A stretch of DNA of 64,000 nucleotides from Chryseobacterium sp. Leaf201 (GTDB taxonomy: Bacteria; Bacteroidota; Bacteroidia; Flavobacteriales; Weeksellaceae): assembly GCF_001421435.1 (NCBI RefSeq), contig NZ_LMKA01000001.1, positions 68,385 to 132,384 on the forward strand. Reading direction: 5' to 3'. Within the stretch, counting starts at the first letter, position 1, and every line of letters begins with the position of its first letter. This document shows, piece by piece, positions 42,698 through 51,209 of the stretch. A program made the translations under genes and the position numbers. The notes beneath the pieces were generated by a model. That model had not been told where the DNA came from. It saw only the letters and a list, made by a program, of their open reading frames with translations, and did not search any database.

Positions 42698-42721
42698 AAG
42701 CCACAAATTAATTTGTGACTT
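42698..42721 (-). terminator. Palindrome after the DUF885 gene, probable terminator
   Basis: A perfect 16-bp palindrome CACAAATTAATTTGTG (42702-42717) extended by AAG/CTT arms. It lacks a T-run, so termination is likely but not certain; a dimeric-regulator site is an alternative. Confidence 0.45.
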
Positions 42722-42775
42722 CTATATTTCAATGAGGAATTTGTCTGATAAACATATTTTTGTATTCCAAATGGC

Positions 42776-44572
42776 TTATTTCTGCTTCTTCGCCCAAAGC
42801 TCCATTTTCCTGTTCAGCACATCCAACGGAAGGCAGCCCTGGCTCAGCACTTCGTCATGGAACTTAGCCAGACTGAACTTTTTCCCCAGTTCCTTCTGGT
42901 ATTTTTCCCGTAGCTCACGGATTCTGAGGGAACCGATTTTGTAGCCTAAAGCCTGTCCCGGCATCGCCATATAGCGTTCCACTTCCGCGGTTGCACCGGC
43001 TTCATCATAAGAAATATTGCTCAGGAAATATTTAATGGCTTCCTCTCTTTTCATGGTTCCGGTGTGCAGGCCGGTATCCACCACCAATCGTACCGCTCTC
43101 AGCATCTGGTCGCTCAGATAACCCATTTTCTGATAAGGATCGGTGTATAAGCCGAATTCAGGGCCTAATGTTTCGCAATAATGTGCCCAGCCCTCCCCGT
43201 AAGCACCGAACCATCCGAATCTCATGAATTTCGGAAGTTTTGTATTTTCCTGCTGAAGGGAAACCTGGTAGTGATGCCCAGGAATGGCTTCATGTAAGAA
43301 CAGGGATTCCATTCCTGATGTGACGTTGAATTTCGCAGGATCGGGAAGCGGGACATAAAAAATACCCGGTCTTTTCCCGTCAGGGGTTCCCTGGATATAT
43401 TCTGCGCTGGCACTGGCCTCCCTGAATTTTTCAGTCTGGCGTATCTCAAATTTTGTTTTCGGAGTGACGGAGAACATAGTTTTCAGCTTTGGGGTAATTT
43501 TCGCCAGGATTCCGTTGAATGCGCCCATCACCTCTTCTGAGGAGGTGTAAGGCATCGCTTTCGGATCCGTTTTTACAAAGCTGATAAATTCTTCCAGCGT
43601 TCCGGTAAAGCCGACCTGCTGTTTTACTTTTTCCATTTCTGCGCGTAGCATGGCAACCTGCTGCTGTCCGGTTTTATTGATGGCTTGGGGAGACTGGTTG
43701 GTGGTTGTCCAGCTTTTTACATAAAACTGATAGATTTCTTTTCCGTTCGGCAGACTGTTATAACCGTCTGTATCCCGAGCCTTCGGCAGGTATTCTTTTT
43801 CCAGGAAATCACCCATTTGGGTGTAGGCCGGAATGATTTTTTTGGTAATCACCTCTTTATAAGATGCCGAAAGCCTTTCTTTCTGCTCTTTGGTAAAATC
43901 TTTCGGGAAGTTGTTAATCGGTCCGTAGAAAATATTTTTATCAGGATCGGCAGATGTAATTTCTTCCGCCCTCATCTGCGGGATCATTTTAACCACCAGT
44001 TTCTTTGGGAGAACCACTTTGCTGTTTATTCCTTCACGGAAATTATCAGTTGCCGCATTCATCCATTCCGGGAATTTTTCCATTCTCTTCAGCCAGTCGC
44101 TGTAATCTTTTTCTGTTTTGAACGGCTGGCTTCCCTCGCCGCTTCCATACAGCGGAAAAGTAAGCGGGAGACCGCCAAACTGCGTAAACGGAATGTATTC
44201 CGGATGATAGGCATAGGCTTCAATTTTATCTTTTAAGGTGTAGTCCAAAACATCGTAAACCACTTTTTTTTCATCCGAAAGGCTTTTATAATCAACATTC
44301 TCAAGCTGTTTCTGTACGGAATGGTAAAAGGCCACCTCCCCGGAAATAAAATCTTTGTCGATGGTAATCGGAAGCTGGTCATTGTATCTTAAATCGCCCT
44401 GTGAAGTTGCTTCCAGCGGATAGAGCTTCAGATACTGCTCATAATAATTGGCTGCTATGGAATCCAGGTTGGAAGGGGTTACTTTCGTTAAAGGGGAATC
44501 TGATTTTTTGCAGGAAATAAGGCTTGCTATTAAACTTAGGCCCAGAATACTTTTCGATACAATGTTTTTCAT
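42776..44572 (-). CDS. DUF885 lipoprotein, putative zinc metallopeptidase
   Basis: 598 residues. A lipobox signal (LSLIASLISC-KKS) puts it in the periplasm or outer membrane. The DUF885 core has the zinc-binding HEAIPGHH (427-434), FGWFGAYGEGWAHYCETLGPE after it, and ANYYEQYLKLYPLEATSQGD near the N-terminus. The length and these motifs are standard for the family, which is distantly related to M3-like peptidases; the substrate is unknown. It has a strong promoter (44625-44593). Confidence 0.9.
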   Translation of the reverse strand: MKNIVSKSILGLSLIASLISCKKSDSPLTKVTPSNLDSIAANYYEQYLKLYPLEATSQGDLRYNDQLPITIDKDFISGEVAFYHSVQKQLENVDYKSLSDEKKVVYDVLDYTLKDKIEAYAYHPEYIPFTQFGGLPLTFPLYGSGEGSQPFKTEKDYSDWLKRMEKFPEWMNAATDNFREGINSKVVLPKKLVVKMIPQMRAEEITSADPDKNIFYGPINNFPKDFTKEQKERLSASYKEVITKKIIPAYTQMGDFLEKEYLPKARDTDGYNSLPNGKEIYQFYVKSWTTTNQSPQAINKTGQQQVAMLRAEMEKVKQQVGFTGTLEEFISFVKTDPKAMPYTSSEEVMGAFNGILAKITPKLKTMFSVTPKTKFEIRQTEKFREASASAEYIQGTPDGKRPGIFYVPLPDPAKFNVTSGMESLFLHEAIPGHHYQVSLQQENTKLPKFMRFGWFGAYGEGWAHYCETLGPEFGLYTDPYQKMGYLSDQMLRAVRLVVDTGLHTGTMKREEAIKYFLSNISYDEAGATAEVERYMAMPGQALGYKIGSLRIRELREKYQKELGKKFSLAKFHDEVLSQGCLPLDVLNRKMELWAKKQK

Positions 44573-44592
44573 TTTTCAGAATATTTGTGAGG

Positions 44593-44625
44593 CAAATGTA
44601 AATATTAAAACGATAAAAAGGCAAA
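44593..44625 (-). promoter_or_regulatory. Promoter of the DUF885 gene
   Basis: Minus-strand TTTG (44625-44622), 21 nt, TACATTTG (44600-44593), 20 nt before the ATG. Confidence 0.65.
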
Positions 44626-44750
44626 GATTATTTTTTAGCCATAATTTTCTCAGCGCTGCAAAGAATTCCGGATTTAAAGTGATGAAATTTTTTTGATGCT
44701 ATGGATTTGAAGTGAATGTTCCGGGTTTAATTTATATACGGTCTACCTTT

Positions 44751-44833
44751 TAGCCCGGATAGAAACGGTTACCCCACAGCAGGAGAGGCAAGCGGCTGCG
44801 CGAGGAGTAAGAGTGGATAGCGGGAAACAGCTT
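44751..44833 (+). repeat. 83-bp interspersed extragenic repeat, copy 1
   Basis: It begins TAGCCCGGATAGAAACGGTT, continues through CCCCACAGCAGG and CTGCGCGAGGAGTAA, and ends GTGGATAGCGGGAA then AGCTT. A second copy of the same element lies in inverted orientation at 50404-50489. It lies in a 443-bp gap between DUF885 and the acidic protein gene and contains no open frame. I recall such units as multicopy in Chryseobacterium. Confidence 0.8.
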
Positions 44834-44959
44834 CTGAAAAAAATCAAAAGATCCCGGTTTTAATCTTTAAAATATACTTTTCCTAACCCGGTTACTGTAA
44901 ATTATCACTCATTTTTTAAAAATAATTTTCAAAAAATTTTTCACATTCAATCTATTGTT

Positions 44960-44967
44960 TATCTTTG
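44960..44967 (+). promoter_or_regulatory. -7 element of the acidic protein gene
   Basis: TATCTTTG matches TAnnTTTG, 48 nt before the ATG at 45016. The rest of the 44573-45015 gap holds the DUF885 promoter and the 83-bp repeat. Confidence 0.45.
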
Positions 44968-45015
44968 TTGAAAACGTTTAACAATCATAGTATTACAGCT
45001 CTTTTTTAAGAAATA

Positions 45016-45477
45016 ATGAAAGGGATTTTAAAAATTTACCATCCGGACGAAACGCTAAAGTACAATATCAGAAACACTTATTGTAAAGCGGTTTACAGCA
45101 ACCAGCAGCATTTATTAGAGGTTGAAATAATTACGGATGACGGCTTGGATCATGTAGATGATGATTCTCTGCAGTACAACTTTCCGCAACTTTCACTTGA
45201 AGTTTTTGATTTTCCCCTGGAGTCAGGCGAAATAGAAGGGAAAACCATCAGGATCAATGATTCTGACGAAGATACTTTTACAGAAGTGGATTTGTTTGAT
45301 GATGAAGATGCTTTTATTTATGATAATGAGCTGCAGTTTGAAAAAAACGAAGAGGATGTGCTCCAGGTGATCTGGAAAGGGACTATTGATGATTTCTATA
45401 CCGGATCAGGAATCCCGATTCCTTTCAGGCTGAAATGTGAATTCAAGCAGGATGATATTGTGGTAGACGAGGATTAG
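45016..45477 (+). CDS. Acidic conserved protein of unknown function, 153 residues
   Basis: No signal peptide or membrane helix. The chain is strongly acidic, with runs such as DDGLDHVDDDS, NDSDEDTFTEVDLFDDEDAF and KQDDIVVDED, and has alternating short strands (LLEVEIITDDG, LQVIWKGTIDDF, PFRLKCEF). I know this only as a conserved flavobacterial hypothetical. It has its own -7 element and precedes the ExbB operon by 173 bp. Confidence 0.72.
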   Translation: MKGILKIYHPDETLKYNIRNTYCKAVYSNQQHLLEVEIITDDGLDHVDDDSLQYNFPQLSLEVFDFPLESGEIEGKTIRINDSDEDTFTEVDLFDDEDAFIYDNELQFEKNEEDVLQVIWKGTIDDFYTGSGIPIPFRLKCEFKQDDIVVDED

Positions 45478-45612
45478 AAAATCTTTCTCCAACTAATTTA
45501 TATAAGTAATTTCTTTTCAAAAACGGTTTGAAAAGAAATTTGCTGTTTGGGAAATAAGAGATTTTAAGTGGTTTTTAAGCAATTTTTAAGAGAACATTTC
45601 ATAATATTCCAT

Positions 45613-45620
45613 TACATTTG
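45613..45620 (+). promoter_or_regulatory. -7 element of the exbB operon
   Basis: TACATTTG matches TAnnTTTG, 30 nt before the ATG at 45651. Confidence 0.45.
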
Positions 45621-45650
45621 TCGTTACAACTTTTATAAAAATACATATTA

Positions 45651-46358
45651 ATGCTGTTAACGGAACTTACTCAGATTTTATTCGCACAGGTTACCACATC
45701 TGCAGTGGCAGAGGCTCCCAAGAACGTATTTTCATTTTGGGAAATTATGTTTCACGGAGGAATATTCGCAAAAATAGTAATGGTTACGGTATTGTTACTG
45801 GGGATATTCTCTGTCTATCTTTTCTTTGAGCGGTTTTTCTTTATCAAAAGGGTCACCTCAAAAACCGATGCCGATTTCATGAATAACATTGAAGATTTTA
45901 TCAAGGAAGGGAAGATTGAATCTGCAGCAGATTATTGCAAAAGGCAGAATTCGCCGGAAGGAAGAATCCTGGAGAAAGGAATTTCAAGACTGGGGCGCCC
46001 GGTTTCTGATATTGTCAGCGCCATGGAATCCCAGGCGCAGATTGAGGTAGCCAATATGGAAAAAAACCTGAACCTTCTGGCCGTAGTACCCAGTATTGCT
46101 CCGATGCTCGGGCTTTTGGGAACGGTAATCGGGATGATTATTGCATTCTTTGATTTATCCAATATGGAAGGGGCTTTTTCCCCGAAAACACTTTCTGAAG
46201 GTATTTACACGGCGCTAGGGCAGACGGCAGTCGGTCTTGCAGTAGCCATTCCGGCCAACTTTTTTTACAATATTCTTTTGACGAGGATTGATAAATTTGT
46301 ACTGAAAGCGCAGAATATGTCCGGTGAGTTCTTAGATTTAATCAACAAACCTTTATAA
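45651..46358 (+). CDS. exbB: MotA/TolQ/ExbB proton-channel protein
   Basis: 235 residues. The ExbB-type subunit of the proton-driven motor that energises TonB in the inner membrane. It has three helices: IVMVTVLLLGIFSVYLFFERFFF, then after a cytoplasmic domain LLAVVPSIAPMLGLLGTVIGMIIAFFDL, and LGQTAVGLAVAIPANFFYNILLT. It starts an operon with exbD (7-bp gap) and a TonB-like gene. It probably powers the receptors encoded earlier in the window, among others. Confidence 0.93.
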   Translation: MLLTELTQILFAQVTTSAVAEAPKNVFSFWEIMFHGGIFAKIVMVTVLLLGIFSVYLFFERFFFIKRVTSKTDADFMNNIEDFIKEGKIESAADYCKRQNSPEGRILEKGISRLGRPVSDIVSAMESQAQIEVANMEKNLNLLAVVPSIAPMLGLLGTVIGMIIAFFDLSNMEGAFSPKTLSEGIYTALGQTAVGLAVAIPANFFYNILLTRIDKFVLKAQNMSGEFLDLINKPL

Positions 46359-46365
46359 TATTTCA

Positions 46366-46764
46366 ATGAAGATTCAGAGAAAAAATAAAGCCCGTCCGGA
46401 ATTCAGTTTAGCCGCGATGACAGACGTTATCCTGCTGATGCTGATCTTCTTTATGATCACTTCCTCTGCCGCCAACCAGAGCGCGATTGATGTGAAGCTG
46501 CCGAAGACAGGGGCCGTTGATGACAATATCCCGAATCCGCTTACCGTAAGCATTAAGCCGGACGGATCTTATTTTGTGGATGACAGCCCTGTGAACAAAG
46601 GAGACCTGGAGCAGATGGTTGTGAATAAACTTGCCGGGCAGAGCAATAAATCCTTTACCATAAGAGCAGATGAAAATACCATGCATAAAGACGTGGTTTT
46701 TGCGATGGAAATTGCTGAAAAACATAAATTTAACATTGCCATTGCAACCGTTAAAGATAAATAG
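46366..46764 (+). CDS. exbD: ExbD/TolR-type biopolymer transport protein
   Basis: 132 residues with one N-terminal helix carrying the essential Asp20 (AAMTDVILLMLIFFMITSSA), equivalent to E. coli ExbD Asp25, and a periplasmic domain (YFVDDSPVNKGDLEQMV, FTIRADENTMHKDVVFAMEIAEKHKFNIAIATV). It completes the ExbB-ExbD motor. The next gene begins 37 bp later. Confidence 0.93.
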   Translation: MKIQRKNKARPEFSLAAMTDVILLMLIFFMITSSAANQSAIDVKLPKTGAVDDNIPNPLTVSIKPDGSYFVDDSPVNKGDLEQMVVNKLAGQSNKSFTIRADENTMHKDVVFAMEIAEKHKFNIAIATVKDK

Positions 46765-46801
46765 CCAATCAATCCGGAAGATCCGGTAAGATCATGTAAA
46801 G

Positions 46802-47683
46802 ATGAGAAGCGATATTATAGATAAAAATGAACAGAACAGAGACCGGATAAAAAGCGCGCTGCTTTCTGTCCTGATATGGTCTGCCATCCTGCTGTTTGTT
46901 TTTTTATATAAATTAAAACCGAAACTTCAGGAACCACAGCAGGAAGTAATCACAACCATGCTGGTGAACTTTGGAGACAACAGGAACGGGAACGGAGTGG
47001 AAGAGCCTGCCGACCAGCCGGGAAGCCTGGCAGCACCGTCAGAAATTACTACTGACCCTTTAGAAGCAGCTGTTCCTGAAACAAAAACGGTGATTGAACC
47101 CCAGCCTCAGCCTGAAACTAAAAAATCCGAGGCGAAAGAGAAAATCATCACTGGAAATAATGCTAAGGTTATGGTTCCTAAAAAAGAAGAATCCAAAGAG
47201 AATAAAAAATCAACAGCCAGCACAAGTGCTTCCAAAACAGCAAAAAAATCCGGTGCGGCAACGGCCAATTCAAAAATCGGCAGCGGTGACGGAAAAGGGA
47301 CTGCGGCAATCGGCAACCTGATCAGGGGTAGAGGCTCCAAAGCCGGAAGCCAGGGTGACGGAGACGGAATCGGGAATGCCGGAGATCCGTTAGGCGGTGA
47401 CGGGAATGGCGACAGCAAAGTAGGAATCGACCGTAAGCTGGTAGGGTTTATTCCCGGAACAATGGGCCGAGGCGGCTCTCAGCCTCCAAACAGCTGTACG
47501 GCAAGCGGAACTATTACGGTAGCTTATACGGTAGATAAAGCAGGAAATGTGGTTTCCGCAAGAAGATCAGGTGGAACAGCCGATCCCTGTATCACATCAA
47601 ACGCCGTATCGTGGGTGAAAAAATATGTGAAAGCAGAAAGATCCAGCGTTTCTTCTACCGGAACATATAAAATTACCTTCTAA
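46802..47683 (+). CDS. Energy transducer TonB-type protein
   Basis: 293 residues: a short cytoplasmic lead, one membrane helix (LLSVLIWSAILLFVFLY), a periplasmic linker rich in Pro/Glu/Lys then Gly/Asp (about 60-220, including IGSGDGKGTAAIGNL and GDGNGDSKVG) and a TonB_C-like end (SGTITVAYTVDKAGNVVSARRSGGTADPCITSNAVSWVKKY), with two cysteines likely disulphide-bonded. It carries energy from ExbBD to TonB-dependent receptors. It is last in the operon and is followed by a strong terminator. Confidence 0.88.
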   Translation: MRSDIIDKNEQNRDRIKSALLSVLIWSAILLFVFLYKLKPKLQEPQQEVITTMLVNFGDNRNGNGVEEPADQPGSLAAPSEITTDPLEAAVPETKTVIEPQPQPETKKSEAKEKIITGNNAKVMVPKKEESKENKKSTASTSASKTAKKSGAATANSKIGSGDGKGTAAIGNLIRGRGSKAGSQGDGDGIGNAGDPLGGDGNGDSKVGIDRKLVGFIPGTMGRGGSQPPNSCTASGTITVAYTVDKAGNVVSARRSGGTADPCITSNAVSWVKKYVKAERSSVSSTGTYKITF

Positions 47684-47689
47684 AAATTT

Positions 47690-47723
47690 AAAAGCACTTT
47701 ACTATGATTCAAGTGCTTTTTTT
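47690..47723. terminator. Terminator of the exbB-exbD-tonB operon
   Basis: A 10-bp stem AAAAGCACTT / AAGTGCTTTT with an 11-nt loop and a T-rich tail. The hairpin overlaps the 3' end of the convergent minus-strand gene (stop at 47702) and could serve both. Confidence 0.82.
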
Positions 47724-48097
47724 ATTTCATTGATCCTGTTGATCACCGGGAGCGCAAAAATTCCGCTGGTCTGCAGGTACAGTTCATAGCATGTTTTTGA
47801 TTTGTCTAACCAGTCTTTGTTATTGTTCTGCCTGCCGGTAAAATAGAAAAGGTTTCCCAGCATTTCATAATAATCCTTATGGTCCCTTTCCTGTCTTTCA
47901 TTAACAATTGCAATCAGTTCTTCTTTTGATTTTGAAGAAATTTCCGTGAAATCCATTTTAAAAATATCCTTCATTAAGGAATCGAAATCCAGTTCTTTCT
48001 GCATCAGGCTTTCTTCAGGCTTATCAAGGATCAGTTTTTCCAGGGCCTGGGTCAGCTGGCGGATCAGGCGTAACGTAAATTCTTTATCAGTAATCAT
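47702..48097 (-). CDS. Helical protein of unknown function, 131 residues
   Basis: It starts MITDKEFTLRLIRQLTQALEKLI and is all helix and charged (DFDSLMKDIFKMDFTEISSKSKEELIAIVNERQERDHKDYYEMLGNLFYFTGRQ split). It resembles small DUF6483-like proteins, but I am not sure. It is 16 bp after the ATP-grasp gene on the same strand and so probably co-transcribed with it. No signal or membrane segment. Confidence 0.65.
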   Translation of the reverse strand: MITDKEFTLRLIRQLTQALEKLILDKPEESLMQKELDFDSLMKDIFKMDFTEISSKSKEELIAIVNERQERDHKDYYEMLGNLFYFTGRQNNNKDWLDKSKTCYELYLQTSGIFALPVINRINEIKKALES

Positions 48098-48113
48098 ATC
48101 TATTTATGTTGAA

Positions 48114-48854
48114 TTAAAAGTTCAGGTAATCTTCTGTACGGGTTAGTTCGCTCCATCTTGCGGAAAGGAATTTTGCGTAATGAGCCTGCGAGATTCCGTA
48201 AGTCCCCAATGAATGCCCGTCATTCACTTCTACCAAAACGGTTTCATCATTTCCGGTAACACCGAAATCCAAAGCATACGAATTGGGCTGAGAGGTAAAC
48301 CGCTCAATGGCACCTTCTACCGTTTTTACGTCCAATTTCGTGCCCCAACCGCCTTTGTATCTTCTTATATCCAGAATTTCTTTATACCGGATAAAACAAC
48401 GCCATTCCGTTTTAAAATCGATACGTTCGGAGCACCAGATTTCTGTATCTTTTTCCTGATCAATCAATCCCAGGAAATCCATTTCATGGCTGATGACCTT
48501 TCCGGCAAACAGTTTGGTCTCGGTTTTAGGTTTAATGAAGATGTCCCGGCTGCTTTTATCCTTAAATATTGTATTGATTGTGGATTCCCAGACCTTTCTT
48601 TTTAAAAACGGCTTTAGCTCTTCAGGATAATCTATCTCTTTATCAGGGCGGTTTATATTCAGGTTTTTAAGCCTTTTTCTTACATTTCCAATGCCACCGA
48701 CGACAATATGTTCAGGGTTACAGTCTGAAATCTCATCGGCATCCGTAAATTTTTCAGTTTCAAAGCCAAAATTCCTGAAACCTTCATACGCTATAAATGC
48801 ATTGACGTTATAGAATTCCCCGCTTTTATCAGTCTGGATATAGGCTTTCATCAT
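48114..48854 (-). CDS. R2K-clade ATP-grasp protein (DUF4343 type)
   Basis: 246 residues. The N-terminal part (AYIQTDKSGEFYNVNAFIAYEGFRNFGFE) and middle VVGGIGNVRKRLKNL are followed by the ATP-grasp core: FIKPKTETKLFAG, EIWCSERIDFKTEWRCFIRYKEILDIRRYKG and the Mg-binding ALDFGVTGNDETVLVEVNDGHSLGTYG. R2K ATP-grasp enzymes form peptide-like bonds and are found in peptide-modification and phage contexts, but chromosomal members of this sort have no known substrate. It is 14 bp after the SpmAB-like gene and followed by a small helical gene. Confidence 0.82.
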   Translation of the reverse strand: MMKAYIQTDKSGEFYNVNAFIAYEGFRNFGFETEKFTDADEISDCNPEHIVVGGIGNVRKRLKNLNINRPDKEIDYPEELKPFLKRKVWESTINTIFKDKSSRDIFIKPKTETKLFAGKVISHEMDFLGLIDQEKDTEIWCSERIDFKTEWRCFIRYKEILDIRRYKGGWGTKLDVKTVEGAIERFTSQPNSYALDFGVTGNDETVLVEVNDGHSLGTYGISQAHYAKFLSARWSELTRTEDYLNF

Positions 48855-48868
48855 ATCATCATTGATAA

Positions 48869-50272
48869 TTATGCAAAAAACAAATAAGCCAAAGCAATCG
48901 CCGTAATAACGCCTACCAAATCCGCCAGAAGCATGGCAACCACGGTATATCTTGTATTCTTTACGGCTACAGCACCAAAATACACGGCGATCACATAAAA
49001 GGTCGTATCTGAGCTTCCCTGAAGGACGGCAGCCAGTTTACCCTGGAAACTGTCGGCTCCGAAAGTAGACATCGTATCCACCATCATTCCCCGTGCTCCG
49101 GAACCGGATAACGGTTTGATTAAGGCGGTCGGAAGCCCGTCCACAAATCTTGCATCCAGGTTTGCCGTATAAGCTACCCATTTCATGCCATCGATAAGTA
49201 CATCAAAAACTCCGGAAGTCCTTAACAGCGAAATGGCAATTAACATCCCGACCAGATAAGGAATAATCTTCACACAGGTCCAGAACCCTTCTTTTGCCCC
49301 TTCAATAAAAGCATCAAAAACATTGATTTTCTTATAAACCGCACCCAGGACAATCGCCAGAAAGATAAAGAGAATCAATCCGTTGCTCAGTACTTTGCTG
49401 AAAGTATCCAGTTCATCCTTATTTAATTGTACCAGATATAAAACCAGAAGTGCAATCATTGCGGAGATTCCGCCCACATAGGCAATAACAATCGGTTTTA
49501 ATAAATTGATTTTCTGATATAGTGACACGATGATCATGGCGGCTAAAGTCGCGGCAAATGTCGCAATCATGCAGGGAAGAAAAATATCGGTCGGTGTTTT
49601 TGAACCCATGGAGGCGCGGATGGCGATAATCGAAACGGGAATCAGGGTCATTCCTCCGGCATGAAGGCAGAGAAACATAATCTGGGAATTGCTCGCGGTA
49701 TCTTTATTGGGGTTCAGAGACTGCAGGCTTTCCATCGCTTTCAATCCGAATGGTGTGGCTGCATTGTCCAGTCCCAGGAGATTGGCACTGAAATTCATCA
49801 GCATATGCCCGAAAGCTGGATGGTTTTTGGGAATATCAGGAAATAACCGGGAGAAAAAGGGCTGGATCAGCCTGCTTAAAAGATTGATGCCGCCTGCTTT
49901 TTCAGCAATACTCATAAATCCCATGAACAGCGTCATAATGCCAATGAGGCCGATGCAGATCTTTACTGCCGTTTCGGAAGTCCCGATAACGCCGTCTGCT
50001 TCCTGTACCCGGTACACTTTCACGTCCTGTTTCAGGGAATCGGTCTTATAATGGATCCGGCTGTCTGCAAAATCTGGCTTCTTCATCAGGCTGTCCCGCA
50101 CTACAGGGGACAGTGCCCTTATATTCTGTGTGGAAATCTGTACGGTATCGCCGCCTTTTCCTACCACCATATCATTGAAAATAGTTTGGTAATGGCTTGA
50201 TGAAATGTACTTTATACCGGCAATGGCAATGGCAATAATGATAAATGCCGACCAGATTCTGCTGAGGACCAT
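48869..50272 (-). CDS. SpmA-SpmB fusion, nucleoside-recognition (Gate) membrane protein
   Basis: 467 residues, about a dozen membrane helices. The N-terminal half matches SpmA (IGIMTLFMGFMSIAEKAGG, LFPDIPKNHPAFGHMLMNFSANLLGLDNAATPFGLKAMESLQSLNP split) and the C-terminal half matches SpmB (FIEGAKEGFWTCVKIIPYLVGML, PLSGSGARGMMVDTMSTFGADSF, LQGSSDTTFYVIAVYFGAVAVKNTRY split). In Bacillus these are two spore-maturation proteins; here they are one chain in a non-sporulator. The function is unknown; a transporter role is likely from the fold. Confidence 0.88.
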   Translation of the reverse strand: MVLSRIWSAFIIIAIAIAGIKYISSSHYQTIFNDMVVGKGGDTVQISTQNIRALSPVVRDSLMKKPDFADSRIHYKTDSLKQDVKVYRVQEADGVIGTSETAVKICIGLIGIMTLFMGFMSIAEKAGGINLLSRLIQPFFSRLFPDIPKNHPAFGHMLMNFSANLLGLDNAATPFGLKAMESLQSLNPNKDTASNSQIMFLCLHAGGMTLIPVSIIAIRASMGSKTPTDIFLPCMIATFAATLAAMIIVSLYQKINLLKPIVIAYVGGISAMIALLVLYLVQLNKDELDTFSKVLSNGLILFIFLAIVLGAVYKKINVFDAFIEGAKEGFWTCVKIIPYLVGMLIAISLLRTSGVFDVLIDGMKWVAYTANLDARFVDGLPTALIKPLSGSGARGMMVDTMSTFGADSFQGKLAAVLQGSSDTTFYVIAVYFGAVAVKNTRYTVVAMLLADLVGVITAIALAYLFFA

Positions 50273-50403
50273 AGATTAAATTAGATGGGTTAAACTTATC
50301 AAAAAAACTTCAGATTACAAAGCAGGCAGGTGTATTTAAGGATTTCCGGATGATCAGGTATGTACAATGTTCAGCATCAGGCTTTACAGGAATGTATTTA
50401 CTG

Positions 50404-50489
50404 GGAGCTTGTTCCGGCTATCCACTTTTACTCCTCGCGCAGCAGCTGTTCCCGCGCCTGCTGTGGGGTAACCGTTTCTATCCGGGCTA
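50404..50489 (-). repeat. 86-bp interspersed extragenic repeat, copy 2 (inverted)
   Basis: On the minus strand this matches 44751-44833: the first 30 bp and the CTGCGCGAGGAGTAA block are identical, with differences mainly in the middle. It sits in a 370-bp gap (50273-50642) that otherwise holds only short inverted repeats (CTGTAA/TTACAG near 50560). No open frame covers it in a convincing way. Confidence 0.8.
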
Positions 50490-50642
50490 GGGGTGTGGCA
50501 GGAGATCTCAGGTTTTTGTTTACAGAAAAGGGCAGGTTGTGGTTGCTTCTGTATGTTAGGAGACTGTAACTAATTTAATTACAGCTGTTTAACAGGTTTT
50601 TGTTTAAAATTTTTGATAATGTACGGTGACAATTAAGAAATA

Positions 50643-51155
50643 TTATTTCTCATCCAGATACACCAGAAACCCTTCAAAATCATCATCTGTACTCTTCAGT
50701 ACTTTGGCATCTTTCATTTTTTTCTCCAGCCCGTTTATGAAAAAGCTCTTTTCAAAAAACTGGCGGTGGACGCCTTCCAGCATTTCCATGAAATAATCCA
50801 TCCCGATTTTATTGTTGTGAAGATCCATTTTGGTTTCTAACGGTTTGTTGGGGAAGAGTTCTTCATGCAGATCCGTGATTCTTCTGCAGAAATCCAGGGC
50901 TTTTTCAGGGGAAGAAACCTTGCTGCAGTACATCAGGATAAAACAGCACCACAGGGCGTGCCTGAAGGAGTTTCCGATGCCGTTGGTAGAGGCAGTATCC
51001 GGGAATTTCTTCTGGGCAATGCTGTACGCTTTAAGGGTAGCGTAAAAACTCAACAAAGCAAAAACAGGATGGGGGAGAACAAGCGATAAAAGGCGCATGA
51101 TCTTCTTAAAGCTCATGCTCCGGATGGTACTGAAAAATATTCTGAAAGTTCTCAT
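50643..51155 (-). CDS. DUF6973-like protein
   Basis: 170 residues from MRTFRIFFS. The N-terminal region is basic and hydrophobic (KKIMRLLSLVLPHPVFALLSFYA). The core has NGIGNSFRHALWCCFILMY and LHEELFPNKPLETKMDLHNNKIGMDYF, the H..W and MDLHNN motifs of the DUF6973 family, which may bind metal. The function is not known. The longer frame to 51179 starts inside the accD terminator and is therefore rejected. Confidence 0.75.
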   Translation of the reverse strand: MRTFRIFFSTIRSMSFKKIMRLLSLVLPHPVFALLSFYATLKAYSIAQKKFPDTASTNGIGNSFRHALWCCFILMYCSKVSSPEKALDFCRRITDLHEELFPNKPLETKMDLHNNKIGMDYFMEMLEGVHRQFFEKSFFINGLEKKMKDAKVLKSTDDDFEGFLVYLDEK

Positions 51156-51158
51156 CAA

Positions 51159-51190
51159 TAAAAATCTCTCCCTAATCAATCAGGGAGAGA
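51159..51190 (-). terminator. Terminator of accD
   Basis: Minus strand: TCTCTCCCT pairs with AGGGAGAGA around an 8-nt loop, then TTTTTA. It lies between the accD stop (51210) and the DUF6973 start (51155). Confidence 0.88.
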
Positions 51191-51209
51191 ATATTTCTGT
51201 TATAATTTT

